Assembly: GCA_964402175.1 (NCBI GenBank)
Contig: CAYOBN010000002.1
Span: 1-64,000, forward strand
DNA length: 64,000 nucleotides
Reading direction: 5' to 3'
Origin: JAWKUK01 sp964402175
Lineage (GTDB): Bacteria; Planctomycetota; UBA1135; GCA-002686595
Translations under genes and position numbers: made by a program
The notes under the pieces: model-generated
What the model saw: only the letters and a program-made list of their open reading frames with translations
Told to the model about the DNA's origin: nothing
Database searches by the model: none
Part shown: positions 57,986 through 64,000 of the stretch, piece after piece
How positions within the stretch are numbered: position 1 is the stretch's first letter
Layout: the number at the start of each line of letters is the position of its first letter

Positions 57986-58606
57986 TCAACCCGCCGGGAC
58001 GAGGCGTACGGCGACCGCGAGCGTCTTCGGGTCCGTCCCCGTGACCTCAGCGTCGAGGCCGCGGGTGGAGGGCAGAATCCACCCGCTGTCGCCACGCTCG
58101 AGCGGCATCGCTTCCTCCTCGCCTTCGAGGCGCAGCAGCGCCGTGCCTGCGAGGAGGTGCACGAGGGTGTGTTCGCCCGGCGTGAGCTCGAGCCGCGTCC
58201 GCCGATTCGAGAGGCGCAATACGTCGACCTCGGCGCGCCAGAAGCCGCGCCGCGCCAAGACACCGAGGTCCTCGATCGGTCCACCGACGAGGCTGGCCCA
58301 GGTGTCCCCATCACCGGCGAAGCTGTACGGCTCCAGCAAACGCAGCCGCGCGCGGCGGCCGTCGCCGTGCTGCACGACGAGGCCGTCACCCTGTGTGACG
58401 AGCAACACGCGCTCGAAGCCCGCGAACGACGAGAACGGACCGTCTTCGACGACCCCTGCCGCGGACAGGCGCCATTCGAAGTCCAGCGCCTGGAAGCTCG
58501 CTCGGGGCGGCCAGAGCGCGATCTGTCGGGTCACCCCGAGCCCATTCCGCCAAGGCTGCTCGACGACGTCGTCGGCTTCGATGAGGTGCCAGCGCGCGGT
58601 CTCCAT
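57986..58606 (-). CDS. HutD/Ves family cupin-like protein
   Basis: A 206-residue HutD-family protein: WHLIEADDVVEQPWRNGLGV, FEWRLSAAGVVEDGPFSSFA, FERVLLVTQGDGLVVQHGDG, PYSFAGDG. The fold is a bicupin. HutD is usually found with histidine-utilisation genes; here it follows a FAD oxidoreductase in a phosphonate cluster, 11 nt after its stop, so it is co-transcribed. The start METARWHL at 58606 is the only one that avoids the upstream gene. Role unknown. Confidence 0.8.
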   Translation of the reverse strand: METARWHLIEADDVVEQPWRNGLGVTRQIALWPPRASFQALDFEWRLSAAGVVEDGPFSSFAGFERVLLVTQGDGLVVQHGDGRRARLRLLEPYSFAGDGDTWASLVGGPIEDLGVLARRGFWRAEVDVLRLSNRRTRLELTPGEHTLVHLLAGTALLRLEGEEEAMPLERGDSGWILPSTRGLDAEVTGTDPKTLAVAVRLVPAG

Positions 58607-58617
58607 TCCGCGGCAGG

Positions 58618-59802
58618 TTACCCGACGCTCGCGCTTTCGGTGCCGAGGGGTGTCCCCGAGAGCAGGCCGTCCAGGACCTCTTCGGCGAGGCCGAACGAGA
58701 GGGTCATCCCAGCGCCGCCGAGCCCCGTGACCACGCGCACATCGCGGCTCGGGGCGAGGACCGCCTCGGTCGCCCCATCGGTGCGCTTGGCGTACACACC
58801 GGACCAACGCGCGGCCGGCGCGGGCTCCGGCAGCGCCACGAATGTCGCCAGGTAGTCGAGGATCTGCCGCTCGAGCTCCGCGACGAGGTCTGGCGAGAAG
58901 CTGCTCGCATACTCGTGACTGTCGCCCAGGACGACCTCACCGAGCCCGTTCTGCGACGCCATCACGTGGATGCCAAAGCGATCGAACAGCGGCCGCTCTT
59001 CGCTGAACCGCGCACGGACGAGGGCCAAGGACGGGCAGTCGCGGAACGCTGTGTAGTGCCGCAACGTCGAACCTGCGGCCAACATCGGGCCGAGGCGCCA
59101 CGACCGCGGCTGGGGCGCAGTGCGCATCATCTGCAGCTTGCAGCGCTGCAGCGGCGTGCTCTGCAAGAGCCCAGGGAAGAGGGTGTCGAGGTCCTCGCCC
59201 GGGCAGACGACGACACGCGCGGCACGGAGCTCGGTGCCATCGGCGAGCCGCACGCCATGTTCGCCGGAACGCAGTACGCCACCTTCGATCACAACCGCAG
59301 AGGTGATGCGCGTCACATCGCGCTGCGCCCCGAGCCAATCCGCGAGCTTCGCGACCGCTTCCCGCGGATCGACACAGCACTCGGTATCGCTCCAGAGCGC
59401 GCCGCGCAGGCCGGTCTCGACGAGGCCTGGCGCGACGCGCAGTGCATCGCGTGCGGAGACGTAGCGCCGCCGAGTCTCCGGGGCCGAGAGCTCGAGGAAC
59501 TCGAGCAAGACGGCCTCTTCATCTGCATGTCGCGCGACGTGCAAAGAGCCACAGGGTTCGATCCAGAACCCGACCTCTTGAGCGAGCTCCAGCCAGATCG
59601 CGCGCGAGCGCAGCGCGCGGCGCTCCAGCGGACCGCGCGGCTGGCCGACGGGCCAGATCATGCCGAAGTTCCGAATCGACGCTCCTCGGGGTACGTCGGT
59701 GCGCTCGACCAGCAACACCGAGAGCCCTCGGCGGCGCGCCGCGACAGCGTGTGCGAGCCCCACGATGCCCGAACCGACGATGGCGACATCAAAGGTCTGC
59801 AT
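58618..59802 (-). CDS. FAD-dependent oxidoreductase of phosphonate clusters (TIGR03364-like)
   Basis: A 394-residue D-amino-acid-oxidase-fold protein. The FAD-binding motif is VGSGIVGLAHAVAARRRG at 10-27, followed by VERTDVPRGASIRNFGMIWP, characteristic of the TIGR03364 group that sits in phosphonate operons. The C-terminal FAD contact is VVTGLGGAGMTLSFGLAEEV. It may oxidise N-substituted aminoethylphosphonates, feeding the AEP pathway; this is an inference from context and recalled literature. GGAGGT lies 4 nt before the ATG and the HAD gene ends 2 nt upstream, so the two are coupled. Confidence 0.85.
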   Translation of the reverse strand: MQTFDVAIVGSGIVGLAHAVAARRRGLSVLLVERTDVPRGASIRNFGMIWPVGQPRGPLERRALRSRAIWLELAQEVGFWIEPCGSLHVARHADEEAVLLEFLELSAPETRRRYVSARDALRVAPGLVETGLRGALWSDTECCVDPREAVAKLADWLGAQRDVTRITSAVVIEGGVLRSGEHGVRLADGTELRAARVVVCPGEDLDTLFPGLLQSTPLQRCKLQMMRTAPQPRSWRLGPMLAAGSTLRHYTAFRDCPSLALVRARFSEERPLFDRFGIHVMASQNGLGEVVLGDSHEYASSFSPDLVAELERQILDYLATFVALPEPAPAARWSGVYAKRTDGATEAVLAPSRDVRVVTGLGGAGMTLSFGLAEEVLDGLLSGTPLGTESASVG

Positions 59803-59804
59803 GC

Positions 59805-60473
59805 TCACCTCCGGCGGCTCTGCGCGACGATCTGCGGCAGCGTCCTGAGATCTGGCAGCAAGTGGGTGTGGGGGTGGTCCGCCAAGTCTTCGAGCGAGTA
59901 GGACCCCGTGCCGACGCCGACGACGAGCTGGCAGCCAGCCGTCGTCGCTGCCGCGAGGTCTGATGGGGTGTCCCCGGCTGCACCGACTTGCGCAGGATCC
60001 GTGACACCTGTCCGCCGCATGACTTCGAAGATGAGGTCGGGCGCCGGCCGCCCGCGATCGACCTCGTCCGAAGCGACGCTCACGAAGCGCGTCCAACCGA
60101 GGCGCTGCAGCAGGAGATCCGCCGTCGCGCGCGCGAAGCCGGTCGTGAAAGCCACTCGCACGCCGCTCGCCTCGAGCGCTTCCAGCACCTCCTCGACGCC
60201 AGCGATCGGTCGCGGTGGGTCCGCGTCGAAGCGCGCCGCCAGCACGACTTGGAAGCGCTCCGCCAACGAACCAGCGGACGTGGTGTCTCGTCCGGAACGC
60301 GCGAGCAGCTCGCGGAACACGGTTTGTTTGTCCCACCCCATGCGTGACTGCAGCCAGGTGGTCTCGACGGCCAGGCTGGCCTCGTCTGCGACCGCCTTGA
60401 AGGTCTCGAGCACGACACCCTGATCTCGGACCGTGGTGCCGGCCATATCGAAAGCGAAGAGTTGAAGGGTCAT
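59805..60473 (-). CDS. Phosphonatase-like HAD hydrolase
   Basis: A 222-residue HAD-superfamily hydrolase close to phosphonoacetaldehyde hydrolase (PhnX-like, TIGR03351 type). Nucleophile Asp9 is in FAFDMAGTTVRD; Lys49 in SRMGWDKQTVFREL is at the place of the Schiff-base lysine of PhnX (MGxxK); motif II TTGFAR; motif IV GDTPSDLAAA. It would cleave a carbon-phosphorus bond in an aldehyde phosphonate. It is first in an operon with the FAD oxidoreductase and HutD-like genes and divergent from phnC. Confidence 0.85.
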   Translation of the reverse strand: MTLQLFAFDMAGTTVRDQGVVLETFKAVADEASLAVETTWLQSRMGWDKQTVFRELLARSGRDTTSAGSLAERFQVVLAARFDADPPRPIAGVEEVLEALEASGVRVAFTTGFARATADLLLQRLGWTRFVSVASDEVDRGRPAPDLIFEVMRRTGVTDPAQVGAAGDTPSDLAAATTAGCQLVVGVGTGSYSLEDLADHPHTHLLPDLRTLPQIVAQSRRR

Positions 60474-60654
60474 GGCGCGCGCGAGCGGGGCCAGGAGCGA
60501 GTCCTGTTGCGGAGCGTTCGACGAGGTGGGCCGTAGAGGATGCCGCGCGAGCAGCGAGCCCGACAGTCCCCGCGACGGACTTCGAGGCCGGATGACGAGA
60601 CCTGACTCCCACTTGACCGAGGGTTGATGTTCAAGCGGATCCTGCGCAGCCCCG

Positions 60655-61437
60655 ATGGCGCCCCTCCTCTCGGTCGAAGACGTGTCCTTGGCACTGGGTT
60701 CAGTGCCGACGCAGGTCCTGTCCCGGGTGAGTCTCTGCATCGAACCCGGTGAGCGCGTGGCGCTCCTGGGTGCGTCGGGCTCCGGCAAATCGACGCTGCT
60801 GCGGATCATCGCGGGGCTCCAGTCCCTGGCGCCGAGTGGCTCGGGGCGGGTCGTCCTCGATGGCGCGCTGCTGCAGGACGCGCAGGGCTTGACGGGGACT
60901 GCGCGCGAGCTACGCGCGAAGGTCGCCTTCGTCTTCCAGCAGCTCCAACTCTCGCAGCGCCTATCGCTGCAATCGAACGTCGTCCTGGGAGCGCTCGCCC
61001 GGCAGCCCCTCTGGCGCCGGCTTTCGATGCAATTCGATCCAGAGGCGCGCACCGCAGCCCTGGACGCTTTGTATCGCGTCGGCCTCGGTGATCGAGCCCA
61101 CCAACGCACGAGCACGCTCTCTGGAGGGCAACAACAGCGTGGCGCGATCGCGCGGGCCCTCGTACAAGGTGGCCAGTTGGTGCTCGCTGACGAGCCCGTT
61201 GCCTCTCTCGATCCGGAGACCGCTCGGCAGATCCTGGAGCAGTTGGTAGGCCTCTGCAACGTGGACTCGCGCGCGCTGCTCGTTTCATTGCACCAGGTCG
61301 AATTGGCGCGACGGTACTTCCCTCGGACGATCGCGCTGCGCCGAGGAGCGGTGGTCTACGACGGCGCTACAGACGCCCTTGACGACGCTGCATTGGCCTC
61401 GCTCTACGGATCACTGACACAGGACCTGGTGCATTGA
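60655..61437 (+). CDS. phnC: Phosphonate ABC transporter ATP-binding protein
   Basis: A 260-residue ABC ATPase: Walker A GASGSGKST, Q-loop VFQQLQLSQRLS, signature LSGGQQQR, Walker B LVLADEPVASLDP. NVVLGALARQPLWRRLSM after the Q-loop is the pattern of PhnC. It energises phosphonate uptake with PhnD and PhnE encoded next. ATG at 60655 without a Shine-Dalgarno. A TTGACC hexamer at 60613 could be a -35; the matching -10 is weak. The 181-nt spacer to the divergent HAD gene holds no other gene. Confidence 0.95.
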   Translation: MAPLLSVEDVSLALGSVPTQVLSRVSLCIEPGERVALLGASGSGKSTLLRIIAGLQSLAPSGSGRVVLDGALLQDAQGLTGTARELRAKVAFVFQQLQLSQRLSLQSNVVLGALARQPLWRRLSMQFDPEARTAALDALYRVGLGDRAHQRTSTLSGGQQQRGAIARALVQGGQLVLADEPVASLDPETARQILEQLVGLCNVDSRALLVSLHQVELARRYFPRTIALRRGAVVYDGATDALDDAALASLYGSLTQDLVH

Positions 61438-62423
61438 TGTCGGTCATGCTACGTGCGCCGCTCGTCTTGGGCGCGCTGCTCGCTGTGCTCGCCCCGGGAT
61501 GCTCGCCAGCGGCGGGTGCAGATCGCATCGTATTCGGCATCCCCAGTACGGAGTCCAGCGTCCAACTGGCCGCCGCCTGGCGTCCATTCCTGGCGGACAT
61601 GCAGTCCGCGCTCGGCGTAGAGGTCGAACCCTTCTTCGCGACGGACTACGCGGGTGTGATCGAAGCCATGCGCGGCGGCCACGTGGACCTCGCGTGGTTC
61701 GGCAACAAAGCAGCGATCGAAGCCGTCGACCGCGCTCGTGGCGATGTCTTCGTGCAGATGGTCGATGGAGACGGGCACGCTGGATACTGGTCGGTCCTCG
61801 TCGCGCGACGTAACGGCCGCATCAGCAACCTCGAGCAACTGTTTGCGACCCCAGAGGTGTACGCGATCGGACTCGGAGACCCGAACTCGACCTCGGGCTT
61901 CGTGGTCCCGATGGCGCAGCTCTTCGGGCCGCGCGGGGTCGACCCCCGGCGCGCTTTTGGAAAGGCGCTTCAAGGGAACCATGAGTCCAACGCGATGGCG
62001 GTCGCGCTCGGGCACGTCGATATCGCCCCCGTCGACAGCAAGGTCCTGCGCCGCTTCGCTGATTCGCACCCGGAGCAATCGGCCGAGCTGATCGAGCTCT
62101 GGCGCTCCGAGATGATCCCCTCGGACATGATCTGTTGGCACAGGGACCTGTGTACAGAGCGACAAGAGCGGCTGCGTGCCTGGTTCCTGGAGTACGGCAA
62201 GAACGAGTCCGAGCGTACGGTCTTGGCCGGACTCGATCTCGTCGGCTTTCAACCAGCGACCTCTACTGACTTGCATCCTATGCGGCTCGTGGAGCTGCAG
62301 TCGCGGCGACTCCGCGTGATGGCCGATTCGGAGCTGTCCGCAGCCGAGCGCAACCGACGGATCGCCGAGCTCGATGACCAACTCGTCGACCTCGAGCGTT
62401 ATCGGCTGGGGGGCGGAGATTGA
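61437..62423 (+). CDS. phnD: Phosphonate-binding lipoprotein
   Basis: A 328-residue substrate-binding lipoprotein (lipobox VLAPGC, Cys22). PhnD features are IVFGIPSTESSVQLAAAWRP, FFATDYAGVIEAMRGGHVDL, AWFGNKAAIEA, GDPNSTSGFVVP and HVDIAPVDSKVL. It captures phosphonates such as 2-aminoethylphosphonate at the outer face of the membrane. The ATG overlaps the phnC stop (TGATG). Confidence 0.95.
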   Translation: MSVMLRAPLVLGALLAVLAPGCSPAAGADRIVFGIPSTESSVQLAAAWRPFLADMQSALGVEVEPFFATDYAGVIEAMRGGHVDLAWFGNKAAIEAVDRARGDVFVQMVDGDGHAGYWSVLVARRNGRISNLEQLFATPEVYAIGLGDPNSTSGFVVPMAQLFGPRGVDPRRAFGKALQGNHESNAMAVALGHVDIAPVDSKVLRRFADSHPEQSAELIELWRSEMIPSDMICWHRDLCTERQERLRAWFLEYGKNESERTVLAGLDLVGFQPATSTDLHPMRLVELQSRRLRVMADSELSAAERNRRIAELDDQLVDLERYRLGGGD

Positions 62424-63208
62424 GCGGCGCCACGAGGCCCGCCTCCAGCACGGCCTTCCGTCCTTGGCGGCGGTCCGTGTTCGCTCTGCTCAGCGTCGGG
62501 CTGTTTGCATGGTCCGCGAACGCGGTCGAGCTCCAGCCGCTGAAGCTCGTCCGCAACATCGGTGAGAGCATCAACCTGCTCGGCGAGTTCTTCCCCCCTG
62601 ACACCGGGGATCTGCGCTATCTCTTGAGCGAGATGCTGGTCACAGTCCAGATCGCTCTGGTCGGCTCTGTGTTGGCGATTCTCGGCGCTGTCCCTCTAGC
62701 GATCTTCGGCGCCAGTAACGTCTCGCCGCCCAGCCTTCGCTTCGTCGCGAGGCGCCTCCTCGATGGACTGCGGGCGATCCACGAGATGGTCTTCGCCCTG
62801 GTCTTCGTGGTCGCGGTCGGCCTCGGACCGTTTGCCGGGGTGCTGGCACTCGCTGTCCATACCACGGGGGTGCTGGGCAAGCTCTTCTCGGAAGCTGTCG
62901 AAGCCGTCGATCCACGTCAGCTCGAGAGCATTCGCGCGACCGGCGGCTCGCGGCTGGATGAAGTGCTCTACGGGGTGCTCCCGGAAGTGCTCCCGCACTG
63001 GCTCAGCGTATCGCTCTACCGCTTCGAGTCGAACGTGCGCGCCGCGACGATCCTCGGGATCGTTGGGGCTGGTGGTATCGGCATGCCATTGCACGAGAGC
63101 CTCCGCGCCTTCGATTACCCGCGGGCCGGATCCGCGCTCGCCGTGATCCTCCTCTTCGTCTTCCTGGTCGACACGCTCTCTTCCCGACTGCGTCGCAGCG
63201 TGACATGA
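62420..63208 (+). CDS. phnE: Phosphonate ABC transporter permease
   Basis: A 262-residue membrane protein with about six helices, PhnE family: LLSEMLVTVQIALVGSVLAI, FARRLLDGLRAIHEMVFA-like region, and the EAA loop EAVDPRQLESIRATGGSRLD followed by LYRFESNVRAATILGIVGAG. The start is TTG at 62420, overlapping the phnD stop (TTGA), with GGCGGAG just upstream. Confidence 0.93.
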   Translation: MSGATRPASSTAFRPWRRSVFALLSVGLFAWSANAVELQPLKLVRNIGESINLLGEFFPPDTGDLRYLLSEMLVTVQIALVGSVLAILGAVPLAIFGASNVSPPSLRFVARRLLDGLRAIHEMVFALVFVVAVGLGPFAGVLALAVHTTGVLGKLFSEAVEAVDPRQLESIRATGGSRLDEVLYGVLPEVLPHWLSVSLYRFESNVRAATILGIVGAGGIGMPLHESLRAFDYPRAGSALAVILLFVFLVDTLSSRLRRSVT

Positions 63209-63753
63209 ACGCCTCAATCCCCCACACACTCGACGGACTCTTCGATCTCTTCAACGAACGGGGCGCCGCGCTCTACTTGGGAGAAGCGGTCACCCAACTC
63301 GAACACGCCGAGCAGTGCGCCGCGCTCGCACGTGCGGAGGGTGCTTCGGACGCGCTCGTAGTCGCCGCTTTCCTGCACGACATTGGGCATCTCCTCTTCG
63401 CCGATCATGCAGGAGGGACCGACGATCGCCACGAGGCCTCAGGCGCGGTCCTGGTCTCCCGTATTCTGGGCGACGCGGTCGCGGGCCCGATCCGGCTGCA
63501 CGTCGCCGCAAAACGGCATCTGTGCGGCACGGATCCGAGCTATGCAGAGAAGCTGTCCCCGACGTCCGTCGCGAGCCTCGCGGCGCAAGGCGGAGCGTTC
63601 GACATCGGCGAGCAAGCGCGTTTCTTGCGGGAGCCCTTCGCTGAAGCCGCCCTGGCGCTCAGGCGCTGGGACGACCTCGGTAAGACCCCCGGGGCTCCAG
63701 GGTTGTCGCTCGAAGACGTTCGCAACATCGCAAGGAGCCTCACGGCCGTATGA
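63205..63753 (+). CDS. phnZ: PhnZ-like HD-domain dioxygenase
   Basis: A 182-residue HD-fold oxygenase, TIGR03276/PhnZ type. The di-iron ligands and lid residues fall at the same numbers as in characterised PhnZ: Tyr24, Glu27, His34, His58, Asp59, with further histidines at His76 or His99 and His105 and late Asp156/157. PhnZ uses oxygen to split (R)-1-hydroxy-2-aminoethylphosphonate to glycine and phosphate. The partner dioxygenase PhnY is not in the window. The ATG overlaps the phnE stop (ATGA). Confidence 0.9.
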   Translation: MNASIPHTLDGLFDLFNERGAALYLGEAVTQLEHAEQCAALARAEGASDALVVAAFLHDIGHLLFADHAGGTDDRHEASGAVLVSRILGDAVAGPIRLHVAAKRHLCGTDPSYAEKLSPTSVASLAAQGGAFDIGEQARFLREPFAEAALALRRWDDLGKTPGAPGLSLEDVRNIARSLTAV

Positions 63754-64000
63754 GCGCGCGCGCTGCATTGTTCCACGGCCCGGGGCGTGGCTTCACCCTC
63801 GAGCGGTTGCCCCGGCCGATGCTCACCGATGGAGAGGCGCTCGTGCGCGTCGAAGCGACCACCCTGTGTGGCAGCGATCTGCGGTCCGTTGCAGGCAAGC
63901 GAACGGTGCCGATCCCATCGATCCTCGGGCACGAGGTCGTCGGTCGCATCGAAGCCCTGGAGGGTGAAGTCCTGGCTGTCGACGGACACCGCCTCCGCGT
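63750..64000 (+). CDS. Zinc-type alcohol dehydrogenase of phosphonate clusters (5' part)
   Basis: The first 83 residues of a medium-chain dehydrogenase, cut by the window edge. It has the GroES-like start RAALFHGPGRGFTLERLPRP, catalytic-zinc Cys in TLCGSDLRS and His-Glu in ILGHEVVGRIEAL. Position after phnZ matches the phosphonate-associated alcohol dehydrogenase group (TIGR03366-like). ATGA overlap with phnZ shows it is in the same operon. Confidence 0.85.
   Translation, partial: MSARAALFHGPGRGFTLERLPRPMLTDGEALVRVEATTLCGSDLRSVAGKRTVPIPSILGHEVVGRIEALEGEVLAVDGHRLR

Noticed and set aside
1..64000. Defence island, prophage, integron or insertion sequence
   Set aside because: I found no transposase, integrase, restriction or toxin-antitoxin gene, and no terminal inverted repeats bounding a segment.

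Overview
The window is very GC-rich and densely coded. It looks like chromosome from a member of the Planctomycetota, or a close relative. This rests on an adjacent DUF1800/DUF1501 pair, several large secreted proteins sharing N-terminal 'NDECSGA'-type and C-terminal 'NYC..NSTG' or 'YC.xKxNSxGC' modules, many lipoproteins, and a 2115-residue macroglobulin-like surface protein. I cannot name a species. There is one tRNA (Arg-CCG), no rRNA, no CRISPR array and no recognisable insertion sequence or prophage. A 100-N assembly gap lies at 45629-45728 between copies of a 14-bp tandem repeat.

Layout. 0.05-10.3 kb: TPR protein, small lipoprotein, phosphoketolase, PPC-type lipoprotein, AI-2E family permease, DUF1501/DUF1800 pair, aldose epimerase-like enzyme. 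10.4-28.6 kb: an envelope and secretome region with a subtilisin-like lipoprotein coupled to a PrcB-like partner, a C-type lectin-like protein, a family-10-like glycosyl hydrolase, a propeller-like secreted protein and the giant macroglobulin-like protein, followed by an AlgI/AlgJ-like polysaccharide acetylation pair. 30.1-33.4 kb: an ECF sigma factor, membrane anti-sigma and RseB-like lipoprotein operon. 33.5-37.2 kb: thrombospondin type-3 protein, tRNA-Arg, SGNH hydrolase, aldo/keto reductase. 37.3-45.6 kb: metal homeostasis, with a tandem-duplicated MntR, a Mn/Zn ABC transporter with two permeases, feoABC and a DUF1801 protein. 45.8-57.9 kb: dicarboxylate symporter, SRAP (YedK/HMCES) protein, an AAA+/release-factor fusion, VOC protein, ImuA-like protein, membrane glycosyltransferase-like protein, fatty acid desaturase. 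58.0-64.0 kb: a phosphonate uptake and catabolism cluster in two divergent operons (FAD oxidoreductase, PhnX-like HAD and a HutD-like protein; phnC-phnD-phnE-phnZ-alcohol dehydrogenase), cut by the right edge.

The most unusual gene is at 49384-52815. It encodes N-terminal HEAT-like helices, a Clp-type double AAA+ core (first Walker B degenerate, second module intact, with an IGF loop where ClpP-binding loops sit), and a C-terminal region that aligns throughout with class I release factor RF2 but has lost both the GGQ and the SPF motifs. The next most interesting are the single-chain double MntR with dyads that share a half-site at its own and the transporter promoter, and a recurring TANNNT element only 7-25 nt before many start codons, which suggests leaderless or short-leader mRNAs. 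In contrast, several downstream operon genes carry good Shine-Dalgarno sequences. Many operon and convergent ends carry long GC-rich perfect hairpins without a U-tract.
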